This document shows, in pieces, positions 46,224 to 56,968 of a stretch of 64,000 nt of DNA. The notes beneath the pieces are model-generated. The model did not search any database, had not been told where the DNA came from, and worked only from the letters and a program-made list of their open reading frames with translations. Location of the stretch: positions 1-64,000 of the forward strand of contig JAVKOQ010000223.1 of NCBI GenBank assembly GCA_031835245.1, given 5' to 3'. Both the position numbers and the translations under genes were made by a program. This DNA is from Balamuthia mandrillaris. Taxonomy: Eukaryota > Discosea > Longamoebia > Balamuthiidae. Positions within the stretch are counted from its first letter, which is position 1; each line of letters starts with the position of its first letter.

Positions 46224-46296
<73 letters not shown>

Positions 46297-46297
46297 A
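46224..46297 (+). repeat. (CAA)n trinucleotide array in the CBS gene leader
   Basis: About 24 CAA units immediately upstream of the CBS coding region. Confidence 0.95.
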
Positions 46298-46349
46298 CCC
46301 TTTGGAGAAAACCCTTTTATTTGGCTATATATAACACAACACACACACG

Positions 46350-47631
46350 ATGGCTTGTACTCCAGAAACGGTGCGCAACTTTTTATCGCAGGTCAAAGTG
46401 GGCGACCTCGTCGCCGCCGACCCCAAGCCGCTCATCGACGCCGACTCGGACGCTACCCTCGAGAACGTGTTGGAGCTGCTCACTCAGAACAACATACTCT
46501 CGGTTCCCATCTACGAGAAAACACCGCATGGCAAGAAGAAATACGTTGGCATCATCAGTATGATCACTCGTCCTCTCTCCTCTTCACTTCTCTTGTACCT
46601 AATCCTCTCTTATGTGCGTTCTAATCCCCTTTTTGCTTTCGAAAGGTTCGTTCGACATCATGACTTACGTCGCATTTGCCACCTACTTCAAAGACCAAGA
46701 GCTGAGCCTCGAAGAACAAGACTTTTCTGCCATTCGCTTCAACGGTTTGGCAACCTCCCTCCCTCACTTCATGCCCCCCTCACTCTTCAACTTCTTACTT
46801 GTTTTGTCTCACACGCCGACACAACCAACAGATCTCAAAGCAAGTGCGTTGCTGGGAGCGACTTCCAGAGAGAGCGAAGACCTTTGGTACTGCACAGAGT
46901 CCACGGACCTCTTCACGGTGCTCGAATACTTTCACAAAGGCGTGCACCGATGCCTGGTAGAGTCCGAGGAAGGCGAGGGAGACAAATGCTATTTGCTCAC
47001 TCAATCGGACGTCATCCGCTTCTTGAGCAAGAACGAGAGCAAACTGGGCGAGGTGGTGCACAAGCGAGTGGAGGAGTTGAACCTCGTCAACCCGTTAGGA
47101 GGGGGCAAGGGGGTCGCCTCGCTGCCTAGCTATGCCACCGCTTTGGAGGGCTTTCGTGTGATGAAGATGCACGAGGTGCAGGCTTTGCCAGTGGTGGAAG
47201 CGGAGAAGGACAACAGCATCATTACCACTCTCTCTACTTCCGATCTGAAGGGCATTCATAATGATTCTCTCAAGGATGTACGACGTCTTTACTTTTCCTC
47301 ATTTCTATGTGCTTTCCGTCTGTCCTCGTTTCTGTCTCTTTCTTCTTCTGTTCGCGATCTGCTCTTCGTTTTGCAGGCTAATTGATATTCTTGATAAAAG
47401 GTTCTTCTGCCGGTGTTGGACTATCTGAAAGGAAGAGAGAAGGACGGAAAGCTGGTACATCCGCTGACTTGCCATAGCAGGGACAACTTGGCTGAGATCA
47501 TGCTCAAGATGTTGTCTGCGCGTCGTCACAAGCACCAGGTGTGGGTGGTCAACTCGGCGATGGTCCCCATCGGCGTCATCTCCATGACGGACATCATTCG
47601 AAGCACCTACACCTTTTGTCTTGGCCTCTAA
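46350..47631 (+). CDS. Four-CBS-domain protein, AMPK-gamma/SNF4-like
   Basis: Exons 46350-46557, 46646-46744, 46832-47277 and 47401-47631 give 327 residues in exact frame. Four CBS motifs can be traced: DATLENVLELLTQNNILSVP with KKYVGIIS; ESTDLFTVLEYFHKG with LLTQSDVIRFL; ATALEGFRVMKMHEVQALPV with LSTSDLKGI; and DNLAEIMLKMLSARRHKHQV with PIGVISMTDIIR. Paired CBS domains bind adenine nucleotides, and the four-domain layout is that of the AMPK gamma subunit or the plant CBSX5/6 proteins. It lacks the beta-subunit-type CBM seen in plant beta-gamma hybrids. Nucleotide-binding residues cannot be judged by eye, so 'AMPK gamma' is a likely but not certain reading. Confidence 0.82.
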
Positions 47632-47737
47632 CGACCACTTTCCTTTCTTCTTTCTCTCTCGCTCTCTTCTTCCTTTTAAAAGCTATTTGTTGTAATTTGT
47701 TTTTTTTTTCTGTAAGTCGTTTAGTTTTCTTCCGGTA

Positions 47738-47766
47738 GAATCTCTCTCTCTCTCTCTCTCTCTCTC
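47738..47766. repeat. (TC)n run between the convergent CBS and low-complexity genes
   Basis: About thirteen TC units in the short space between two convergent stops (47631 and 47769). Confidence 0.9.
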
Positions 47767-47768
47767 AT

Positions 47769-49961
47769 CTATCGCATCCGCCGTTGGCGTCGTCCTAGTG
47801 GTTGTTGTTGTTGCTGCTGCTGTTGTTGTTGAAGGCGAATTCGTTGCTGCCGTTTGCTTTTACGAACAGAAGTGGCAGCAGTTGTAGAACGACGTCTCCT
47901 TGAAGAATAGCTGATTTGATGGTCTTGTTGAAACCGTTTTCTTGCTTTTGCTCTGAGTTTTTCTTCTTTTTCATCGTCAACTTCGTCCTCATCCTCATCA
48001 TTTTCCTCTTCTTGTTCTTCTTCGTTCTCCTCATTCTGAAGCATCTTGCTGCGCTTCTTGTGAGGAAAGCTGCTAACAGCAGCCTTTCGTCGAGTTCGTT
48101 GACGACCGCTCCTTCTGCGGTTTATCGTCTTTTGCTCTTCCTCTTCCTCTTCTCTTTCTTTGTCGTCCGAGCTCTCCGTTTTTTCTTCTTCCTCCTCTTC
48201 TTTCATTTGTGTTTTGCCTCGTTGTGCACGTCGCTTACCAACTGTCGCGGTTTCACGCTGCTTCGTGGTAGCTCTCTTTTTGGAGTTCTTCTTTGATTTC
48301 CCTCTATTTTCTTCTTCCTCGCTTTTGGCTTCTTCATCCTCGTCTTCATCATCAATGTCAAGTTGGATTCTTCTTCTCTTTCGTCCAGCAGCAGCAGAAC
48401 TTCTTCTTGTGGTAATTCTCCGTTTGTTGTTTCTCTTTTTTGGTGGTGCTTTTTCTACTGCAACGACATCTACTTCTTCTCCTTCTTCGTCTTTCTCCTC
48501 TTTTTCTTCTTCCTTCTCGCTAGAAGAGGAAGAGGAAGTAGTCAGAGGAGAAGAGGAAGGTAAGGGCGAAGACGTAGACAATGAGGAAGAATCGTCATCC
48601 GAACTCTCTAGGTCACTTGAACTGGATAAAGAACTGTCATCACTGCCTTTTATCTCCAATACTATTTTCTTCGATTTTGTTAAGGTCTCCGATTCGACAG
48701 TTATCGAGCCATTGCTTTTCACTTTCTTCTCTTCTTCTTCCTCCTCTTCTTTTATTTGTTCCTTCTTTTCTTCCCCATTCGATACTATGTTGCTTGCTTC
48801 ACTTTTGTTGCGGGCAACTTCACTTTCTTCTGCTGCTTGAAGCTTTTTCTTCGCTTCTGCTTCCTGTCTTTTCTTTTCAGCATCTTCCTCTTCTTCGCGC
48901 CGCTTCTGCTCTTGTTCCTCTCGTTTCTTGCGTTCCAGTTGTCTTTGCTTCTCTTGACGAACGGCCTCCTCCTCTGCTGCCTTCTTCTTTGCGAGCATGG
49001 CATCCACCGCAGCAGCGATGTGTTCCATTACGGAGCTGCTAAAGTGCTTGCTATGATAGAGCACCTCCTCCACTTCTCTATCAACATCTTCACCAAGTTT
49101 TGTCCTTTGTTTTTGTTAACAACAAAAGTCAGATAAAAACAAATTTAAAGAAGCAGAGAAGCAAGAGAGAAGAGAGAAGAGAGAAGAGAGAAGAGAGAAG
49201 AGAGAAGAGAGAAGGGAGAAGGGAGAAGGGAGAAGGGAGAAGAGAGAAGAGAGAAGAGAGAAGAGAGAAGAGATGAGAATGAGAGCAGAAGAGACGCGAT
49301 CCGAGAAGACGAGAAAACAAACTTTTTGAGCTCGCTCAATAGTTTGCGATGAAGCGTGCGTTTAGCGCGGGCTTTGTTGGGCTGCTGCTTTGCCGCCGCC
49401 AAGTCATTCGCCCAAGTGGGGCCGCTCTCGATCAGCTCTTTCGTTCTCCGTCGAAGTGCTTCCGCTCCTCCCTTTGGTTTTTTTTTTTTTTTGGAGGTCT
49501 TAGAGAAAAGAAAAGCCAGAGAACAGAAGAGAATTGAAAAAAAGTGGTACCGAATGTTCGCAAGATTGAAGAAAGCTTTGTCTGAGTTTATCAAAGGAGC
49601 CATCTAACTTCATGAACTCGAGCACCTGAGCGGCTGTGTAGGGCGGTGGCGCTTGTTGTTGTTGTTGTTGCTGGTGCTGTTGCTTTTCATCGCCATTGCT
49701 GCTGTTGTTGCGGTTCGCAAAGAAGGAAGAGGAAGAAGAACGAGAAGGAGAGGAAGCGGGAGTGGAACGAGAGGTATCGACGGAAGAAGAAAGCTTTGGG
49801 GGATGATGCAATAAAATCGGCACGCGGTGGTGGGGGTGGTTGTTATGTTCCTCTTCCTCCTCTTCTTTTTTCCCGTCTCGTTCCACCTCCTCCGCCTCCT
49901 CCTCCATAGCAGCCGCAACAACAACAACGGTGGGAGAAGAGACAGCTTCTCCTTCGGCCAT
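47769..49961 (-). CDS. Highly charged low-complexity nuclear-type protein
   Basis: Three minus-strand exons: from ATG 49961 to about 49547, about 49500-49325, and about 49110-47769. The N-terminal 110 residues are Glu-, Ser- and His/Gln-rich. A short conserved-looking unit follows: YTAAQVLEFMKLDGSFDKLR, then TLHRKLLSELKK and KLGEDVDREVEEVLYHSKHF. This loosely resembles the BOD1/Shg1 (COMPASS-associated) domain, in which a helix reading FDKLRxxxL precedes a bundle. I hold that only as a possibility. The last 430 residues alternate Glu/Lys/Arg coiled coil, poly-serine and acidic blocks with basic patches such as RRSGRQRTRRKA, ending in polyglutamine and RRQRRMR. Several nuclear-localisation-like clusters are present. 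The intron before the last exon is a heptamer minisatellite. Confidence 0.6.
49163..49273 (-). repeat. Heptamer minisatellite in an intron of the low-complexity gene
   Basis: About fifteen tandem 7-bp units on the plus strand: AGAGAGA-type units flank a central block of about four GGGAGAA variants. The coding strand therefore reads TTCTCTC/TTCTCCC. Confidence 0.88.
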
Positions 49962-49984
49962 TTTCTTTTCCTTTCTGTTATTTT

Positions 49985-49996
49985 GTTGTCGACAAC
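49985..49996. promoter_or_regulatory. GTTGTCGACAAC palindrome in a divergent promoter
   Basis: A perfect 12-bp palindrome that contains the GTCGACAA motif on both strands, 24 bp upstream of the minus-strand ATG at 49961. Confidence 0.45.
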
Positions 49997-50072
49997 CAAA
50001 TTATTGTTTGCATTTTTCGATATATTTCAAATTATTGAGAGGATTCCAATGATTATTGATCGCACAAAATAT

Positions 50073-50081
50073 GTCGACAAT
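50073..50081 (+). promoter_or_regulatory. GTCGACAAT motif upstream of ZNHIT1
   Basis: Exact motif copy 59 bp before the ZNHIT1 ATG at 50140. Both copies lie in the 178-bp divergent gap. Confidence 0.45.
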
Positions 50082-50139
50082 TAGTGTGATCAAGATTCGT
50101 GACGTATTAACTGATCTACAACAAAAAAAATATAAAAAG

Positions 50140-50180
50140 ATGAAACGAAGTAGCAGAGGAAGCAAAAGGAAAGATGGTGC

Positions 50181-50219
<39 letters not shown>

Positions 50220-51062
50220 TCTTTATCCCTTCTTCTTTGATGGTTCTTTCGTGAGTTTGTAATGTTTTAAAAAATTCACAAAAACAATAGATGATGCGGC
50301 GTATCAACCGAAAGAAAAACAATCCTCCTCTGTGGGTAGCACGCCAAACAAACGCCGTCAATCTGGTTCTCTCTCTCTCTCTTCTTTCTCTACTTTTCTC
50401 TCTTTCAAAAGACTGACGCAGGGAAGGATAAACTAAAAAAGGCAGGCTGCGAGTGCAAAGCCAACGGATAAAGGAACGGGACCCCATCCTGCTTCGCCAG
50501 CAAAAGCTGGAGGAGCGGCTGGAGTCGCTGGAGCATGATAACTACGCTGCTGAGGAACCCGCTGAAACGGCTGATGTTGCCCCTGCGCCCATCATCGAGG
50601 AGACCGAAGAATTAGGTCACCCATTTGTTCTTTGCTCCATTCTCTCTTCTCTCTTCTCCCTTCTTTTCTTCTCCCTTCTTCAATTGCCTGCTCTTTTCTT
50701 GTTCTCTTGGTCTCGTACTTTCGTTCTTTGCTTTGCTCTTCTCTCCTCTCTCCTCTTTGTTTTGTGTCTGCTCTGCTTCTCCGTTTCTTTTCTCGTTTGT
50801 TCTTCTCTTTTGCCCTTATTCCTCCTCTCTAACATCAACGCAACAAACACAGAAGCCACATACACTCCCAAGAAAAAGAAAAAGAAGACGACCCAAAGAG
50901 ACGTCCAACGGCAGATGCGGTTGGTCAAGAATTTCAACAAAGTCTTGGAGAATGCCGGCTACGAGAACTATCCGCCCCACGTGCCGACCTACTTCACCAT
51001 CGCCGCTGCTCCTTCTCGCTTCCCTCCTCGTCATTTCTGTAGTGTTTGCGGGTATCTTCTGA

Positions 51063-51101
<39 letters not shown>

Positions 51102-51289
51102 TTTCGTTTTCGCCTTTCTATCTCTCTTCTCTTCTCTTTTTTTTCTTTATTGACAACTAAAGAAATCTTATGTTTTGCAACAAAAGATATCTGTCCAGTT
51201 ATACTTGCACGCGGTGTGGATTGCGTTACTGTTGTATCAAGTGCAAAGGCATCCATGAGGAGAACCGATGCCTCAAGTTTACTGTTTAA
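50140..51289 (+). CDS. ZNHIT1: ZNHIT1/Vps71-type zf-HIT protein (SWR1/SRCAP complex)
   Basis: Five exons (50140-50176, 50291-50365, 50454-50615, 50853-51051, 51187-51289) give 191 residues in exact frame. The N-terminus is basic; RLESLEHDNYAAEE matches the ZNHIT1 LEALENDN region, followed by a lysine-rich KKKKKKTTQRDVQRQMR and LVKNFNKVLENAGY. The C-terminus is the HIT zinc finger: HFCSVCG, SSYTCTRCGLRYCCIKC and KGIHEENRCLKF with the expected Cys/His ligands, and ends in TV like the human protein. ZNHIT1 is needed for H2A.Z deposition by SWR1/SRCAP. The first two exons and the third acceptor (GAG|TGCAAAG) are less certain than the rest. Its divergent partner is only 178 bp away. Confidence 0.92.
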
Positions 51290-51335
51290 AATTGTTTGCA
51301 TTCGCCATTTCCGTTTTGTCTCTTCCTCAGAAAGA

Positions 51336-51369
<34 letters not shown>

Positions 51370-52162
51370 GTCTCACTCACTCTCTTTAAAAAAAAGAAAC
51401 ACAAAAAGCCTGAGGTGGGATCTCACCACCATCATCCCGTATTGCAGAAAGCTACACCGTTGCATGACCATGGGTCAGGGAGAGACGGGTTGGCTAACCT
51501 AGTTGCCGCATCAGGCTGAACACTCCCCTGCCTTCCTCGACGTACAAAAACCCTTTCCTCTGCTGGCGGCCTTTGCGATTGTGTGTGGGAAAACAGAAGA
51601 GAGAAGAGAGAAGTGGAGTGGAAAAAGAAGAGAATATTCTTCTTCCTTGCTTCTCGCTCTCTCTCCCATAACTCTTTTGTCTCCTTTGCAGGTATCTGTG
51701 CAAAAGGGGAAGCACGATGCATGCTGAAAGCAGCCTGGTGCGGCCAACATTAGCCAACCCCTCTCTATCGCCGTTTGGCCATCAGCCTCTGTTGTTTACA
51801 AGTTGGAAGACCGGGTTGATGGTGGTGTTACACTCCACCCCAGGCTTTTTTTTTTTCACAAAATATATGTTGTTATTGGGGAACTCTCTCTCCCTCCTCC
51901 ACATTAGCCCCGTTTCCCCCTTTTCCATCTTTAACTTCTTCGTTTGCCTTCCTTCCTTCCGTCTCTCTTCTCTGCTGCTCTCTTCTCTTCTCTCCTTCTC
52001 TGCTTCTCTTCTCCCTTTGGCTGAAAAAAATAGAAAGAGGGCAAATTCTGTCTCGCTAAATGATATGATTTTAATCGGATAAATTTCTGGACAATCATCC
52101 CGTTGTCCTTGGCTTCCTTCGTTTACCAACCCCAGTTCGTCTCTCTCAAACTTGACCAAGAA
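51290..52162. other. Intergenic region with an imperfect long inverted repeat
   Basis: It contains a TC tract (51329-51384) and a pair of roughly 35-bp imperfect inverted repeats: 51483-51519 and 51731-51765. The reverse complement of the left arm begins CAGCCTGATGCGGC and continues to TTAGCCAACCC; the right arm reads CAGCCTGGTGCGGCC and continues to TTAGCCAACCC. A pyrimidine-rich block (51880-52020) precedes the RhoGAP leader. No protein-coding gene is supported. Confidence 0.6.
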
Positions 52163-53158
52163 ATGGAAGAGAAGAAGAGCAAAGAAGGCGACCGCTCCTC
52201 CTCCTCCACTTCCACTTCTTCTGACAAAAAGACCACCTTGAGTCCCACGGGCGCAGAGCACAACAACAACAACAAGAGGGAGAAGCGTTGGACTCGTACG
52301 TTCCTGCACATGAGAGGCAACAGCGGGAGCGACTCCAGCGAGCCCTCCGACGGAGGCGACGGGATCGGCGGCATGCTCTCTGCCTCCGGCGGCAAGGTCA
52401 AGGTCAAGGTCAAACCTCTAGAGCCCCAAGAAAAGGAGCAGCGGACCGGCAAACAGCAGCTCAAAAAACTGTTCCATAGGAAAGGCTCCTCTCCGTTGTT
52501 TTTCGGTGGCACCGTCGAGGAGGCCGTCCAGGATGACAGCTCAGGCATTCCTCGTTTCCTTGAACAAGCTTTCTCATATCTAGAAGAAAGAGGTTTGTAG
52601 TTCTCGTTGTAGTTCTCATTCCTTTTCTTGTTCCTGTTCTTGTTCTTGTTCTTGTTCTTGTTCTTCTTCTTCTTGTTCTTGTTCTTGTTCTTGTTCTTGT
52701 TCTTGTTCTTGTTCTTCTTCTTGTTCTTGTTCTTGTTTTTGTTCTTGTTCTTCTTCTTGTTCTTGTTCTGCTTCTTGTTCTTCTTCTTCTTCTTCTTCTT
52801 CTTCTTCTTCTGCTTCTTGTTCTTCTTCTTTTGCTTCTTCTTCTTATTCTTTTTCGTTCATCTTCTCTTCTTGCTTCTTCTTGTTCTTCTCAACTTTCTT
52901 TGCGTCAAAAGGAATGTTAGTGGTGGAAGGCCTCTTTCGGCTTCCTGGGAGCAAGACCGAGATAGAGGACCTTCGCAAGAAAGTAAACAGCGGACGAAAG
53001 GACTTTGGAGAGGTACTCAAGAAACGGTGTCCCAGTGCTCATACGGTCTGCGGCCTGATCAAGCTCTACCTGCGTCAGTTGAAGGAACCGCTCCTCACGT
53101 TCGAGCGATACCAACTGTTCACAGTGGAGTGCGTTACGGCTGGTCTGTTCTCATCTCT

Positions 53159-53197
<39 letters not shown>

Positions 53198-54385
53198 GCT
53201 TGGCTTCTCATTCTCTGAGCAGATAAAGGGAACCGACTGCGAATGGACGTGAGGCAGCTACAACAGGCACTGAGAGACCTGCCACCCGCCAACAGAGCAG
53301 TGCTTAGGCGGTTGCTACTATTGCTGCGCAAGGTTGCTGCTCATCACGCTCTTAACCGTATGAATGCCGTCAACTTAGGCCTCGTGTTTGGTCCTGCATT
53401 GCTGCGTTACAGCGACGAGAAGAATGTGGATCGGCTCATCGATGACACCAACAAGCTTTGCTTCCTGGGACAGAGCCTTATCGCTTTGGACGATGTTCTT
53501 CTCTTTGAGGATGAAGCACGCACACCAAAGGAAGCAAAAACACCAAAGGCTCCTCGCAAGTGTCCTCTGTATTACTACAGCGACGACACTTGCAGCTTTG
53601 AGGAAGAGGAGGAAAAGGAGAAGGAGAAGGAGAAAGCAAGCGATCGAAACAACAACGGGGATAAGGAGGTGCTTCGAAGAAAGTTATTGCTGAGCCACAG
53701 CGATGCCTGCCCTTCGTGGGAAGTCTATCTTGTTTCGACTTTGCTTTCCTGCGACTACGATCGGTACTTTTATCCATTCTTTTTATCTCTTGTTTTGTTA
53801 TTCTCGTTTGCCTTTCTTATTTGGGTGTTTCTTCAACCACAGGGCGGTGGCATGGCCAGACTTTGACGACCAAGCCACCATTTGTCTGTTAAATGGCAAC
53901 GAACTGCACATCTATCCCTACTCTGCAGAAAGGGGTGATGAGGCGCTGATCTCCGCCTACACATCCGACCTCTACGGCGTGGTGGATAGCACTCGATACT
54001 TTTTCATTTATACAGCTGGTAGGTTATTGTTTTTTGTTTCTCTTTTGTTATTCTCGTTTTCTTTCTTGCGTTTGTTTATTTCTTTCGTTCTTTCTTTCTT
54101 CTTCTATTTTTGCTATTTCTCTTCTTTGTTGTTCTGTTCTTTTTCTTTTTCTTCTTCTTCTTCTTCTTCTTCTCGTTGTTTCTATGTTGCTTTTCTCTTT
54201 CGTTGATGTATAAGCTGTTTATAGAAGAAGACGTGATTGGCATCATCTTCGCAAAAAGAGAGGACAGCAGCCACTTTAAAGAATGTATTGAAATGGGGCT
54301 TGGCTATGAGATTCCAGTAGGGAGCGTTTATGCGGAGGAAGAGCAAGAGGATGGCTATCATATCACCATTACCATGCAGACATGA
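52163..54385 (+). CDS. RhoGAP protein with a C-terminal WH1/EVH1-like domain
   Basis: Starts at ATG 52163 (upstream in-frame codons lack an ATG). The serine/charged N-terminus (about 110 residues) precedes a RhoGAP domain: IPRFLEQAFSYLEERGMLVV, then the arginine-finger motif EGLFRLPGS with R intact, VCGLIKLYLRQLKEPLLTF, LRDLPPANRAVLRRLLLLL and MNAVNLGLVFGPALLRYSD. A low-complexity linker and a WH1-like fold follow: TICLLNGNELHIYPYSAE, SDLYGVVDSTRYFFIYTA, then EDVIGIIFAKREDSSHFKEC. GAP activity on Rho/Rac/Cdc42 is expected, and the WH1 part would bind proline-rich partners. The exon 1-2 intron is a long GTTCTT array. The stop at 54383-54385 overlaps the next gene's ATG. Confidence 0.87.
52626..52835 (+). 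repeat. (GTTCTT)n/(CTT)n array in the RhoGAP intron
   Basis: About 200 bp of GTTCTT and CTT units on the sense strand, very like the array in RGS-C2 at 33386-33540. Confidence 0.92.
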
Positions 54386-55189
54386 TCGAAGGTCACCATC
54401 CAGCACCAGCATCAGGAGGAAGTGAAAAACGAGATGCTTTGTCAAGAGAATTCTCAGAACATGAACAAATTGCAGATGGTTGGTTTGATGTTGGAGCGGC
54501 ACGGAGTGAAGCCAACGTGCCGTTGGAAGAGTTACGACTGCGGCCGATAAATGTAGAGGAGCCAGAAATCATTCTTGTAGATAAAAACGTGGATAAGAAG
54601 CTCCGAAGGATAGTAAAGATCACGCGGTTGCTTTGCTCAAAGTTCCCAACGTTTGAAAGCAAAGTTAGGCTTATTGCTTTACAGGTATCTTTCTTCTTGT
54701 TCTTCTTCTTCTTGTTCTTCTTCTTCTTCTTCTTCTTCTTCTTCTTGTTCTCCTTCTTCTTCTACTTCTTCTTCTACTATCCCCTGAAAGAGAAAGCGGT
54801 TGACAACACGTGAATAGGTATCAAGCTGTATGGGAGGATCATTCTCAGATGACAGCCAGATGCTTTACGACTCGCAGAGCAAACTTCTCAAACAAAAGCT
54901 CAACAGCAATCTCATTCCTATTGGATTCATCACTCATGGCCTCAATCGGCAACGAGTTATCCTGTTGTACGCTTTTCTCTTCTTGTTGTGTTTCTTTTGC
55001 TCGTTCTTTTGCTTTCTTTCTGGTTACTCAACTGAACGTTACAGCAAATATTTATGCGACCACTGTAATCCTCCAATTCCATGTACTATAACCATGACAG
55101 AACAGCACACTTGGGTTAACCTGGTCCCTGTTAGCAGTAACATCAACCGATACAAGGTATCAGAGAGAGAAAAGCTGCGGAGCAAGACA

Positions 55190-55233
<44 letters not shown>

Positions 55234-56003
55234 GAGGAGGAGGAGGAGGTAGATAGAGATAGAGAGAAGGAGGGAGGGAAAGGAGAAAGAAGAAAGCAAG
55301 TAGAAGAGAGGAGAAGAACAAATGGTTAACTCGCTAAAAAAATACAGGCTATAGACTTAATGATGGACCCAGGAAGACTACGAACGCAAGAGAGCATTGA
55401 CCGGAAGCTCATCCTGCAGAGCGGGGCTCACCTTACAATGTACATGTCGGAGCGTCACATTATTTTGCCCGATCTGCAAACAGAAGAGCTTATATTCCAA
55501 GCGAAACTTGGGTCGGGCGCTTTCGCCAGCGTATATCGCTGTAGTCTTGGTCCTATCAGGTAATGACTTTGTTTTGTGTGTTTGCTGAAGAATAGCATTG
55601 AACATGATAAACAATACATAGTTGTGCAGTAAAGGTTTATCAGCGTTCTTCGATTGAGTCGATTGGATTGCAACTCGCACGTGAATGCATGATTCAAACA
55701 CGACTTTTGCATAAGAACGTGCTGCGTTGTATGGGGTTTGTGCTTCCATCCTCTCTTGTTGTCATGTTGTTTGAAGCATATCACATTGTTAACTTTGTGT
55801 AAAGCTATGAGCAAACCTCCGATGAGTTCTTCATTTTCTTTGAATATTGTGGAGGAGGTTCTTTTTGGGATCTTTTGGCCCACAAGAGAGCTGCCAATGA
55901 GTGCTTCACTCCCAAACAGCTGCAATATTATGCCACCGAAGTGGCTTCCGGTTTACACTATCTACACGAGAACAACATTTATCATCGTGATATAAAGGTT
56001 TGG

Positions 56004-56036
<33 letters not shown>

Positions 56037-56702
56037 AGCAAAAGTGTGACTATTATATCTTTTCTTTCTTTACAGAGCGCTAATATACTTTTGGACGGAG
56101 ATCCATATGCGGAGTATTATCAAGGCGTAAAGTTGTGTGACTTTAACATCTCAACAAGGCGGGCTGACTCCATCACTAAAGCTGGTACTCCACGTACGTT
56201 AAAATCTCATTTTTTTTCATAATGTTTCTTTGTTTGTCTATTTTACATCCAGGCTAACCATTTCGTTTTTGTTTTTGTTTTTTTTTATGTAGAATACATG
56301 GCACCAGAGCTTTTGTCTTCTGACACCTCGCAAATGGTTGACAACGAAAAAGCTGATAGTATGTTTCTTCTATTTCTTTATCTCTTTTTTTTCCTTTCTT
56401 TCCTCTCCCTTGAGATAAACAACAACGATTAACCTGCGAATTATCATTAATTTTTTTAAAAAAAAAAACAAGTATGGTCGTTTGGAATGTTCTTGATGGA
56501 ACTGGTAACACTGGACGCGCCCTACGCCGGCCTCCCCGAACAAGAATATCTCTCGATGATCAAACGAGGCGAGCTTCCTCCAAACGTGCCCTCCGCTGAT
56601 CACTCCCCTACCATCCAACTGGCCCGTCGCTGTTGTCAGATGGATCCACAAAGCCGGCCATCGGCCAAAGACATCCTTACGTTCTTATCCCCGTTCTCTT
56701 GA
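54382..56702 (+). CDS. EDR1-domain (CTR1/Raf-like) TKL protein kinase
   Basis: About nine exons. The N-terminal half matches the EDR1 domain of plant CTR1/EDR1-type MAP3Ks: LIPIGFITHGLNRQRVILL, KYLCDHCNPPIPCTITMT, then WVNLV and IDLMMDPGRLRTQE. The kinase follows: FQAKLGSGAFASVYRCSLG, CAVKVYQRSS (catalytic lysine), LLHKNVLRCMG, YHRDIKSANILLD (HRD), LCDFNISTRRA, a YMAPELL motif, DIWSFGMFLMEL and MDPQSRPSAKD. All core catalytic residues are present except the DFG glycine, which is Asn (DFN). EDR1-type kinases are Raf-related MAP3Ks, typical of plants and several protists. The start at 54382 overlaps the RhoGAP stop by ATGA; the next in-frame ATG lies beyond the first EDR1 part. Confidence 0.88.
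55194..55249 (+). repeat. (GA)n and (AGG)n tract in the EDR1-kinase intron
   Basis: GA repeats followed by GAGGAGG repeats on the sense strand between EDR1-domain exons. Another GA run is at 56008-56037. Confidence 0.88.
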
Positions 56703-56968
56703 GCTTTTGAACAAAGGCGGCCGTTGTTGTTCTTACCGTGAATATAATAATAATTAAAGGTAATTACTGCAAATTTTTTAATTCACGATTTTGCTTTTTT
56801 TCTGTCTTGAGCAACGGTGCTAGTGTGGTTAGGGCAAAAAAAATAAAATGAAGGAAAAAGCAAAAGAAGTCTCATCAAATAGACAGGAGAAACAGGTCCT
56901 TTGGTGATAGTGTTGTAGGTCGGTTAGAAAACAACAAAAATACATAGAAGAGAGAGAGAGAACCAACC

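Larger units (their letters stand above)
45908..46349. other. Intergenic region and 5' leader of the CBS gene
   Basis: It holds a 12-bp inverted repeat at 46040-46065 and a (CAA)n array at 46224-46297 (each listed separately). An upstream ORF from 46096 passes through the CAA array as polyglutamine, out of frame with the CBS start. Confidence 0.6.

Noticed and set aside
49163-49273. Telomere-like or CRISPR-like array
   Set aside because: The 7-bp unit is purine-only and intronic; no spacers of equal length, no telomeric unit and no leader are present.
51432-51757. Minus-strand Arg/Lys-rich ORFs in the ZNHIT1-RhoGAP gap
   Set aside because: No domain, pyrimidine-rich composition and no splice or start context; the inverted repeat better describes the region.
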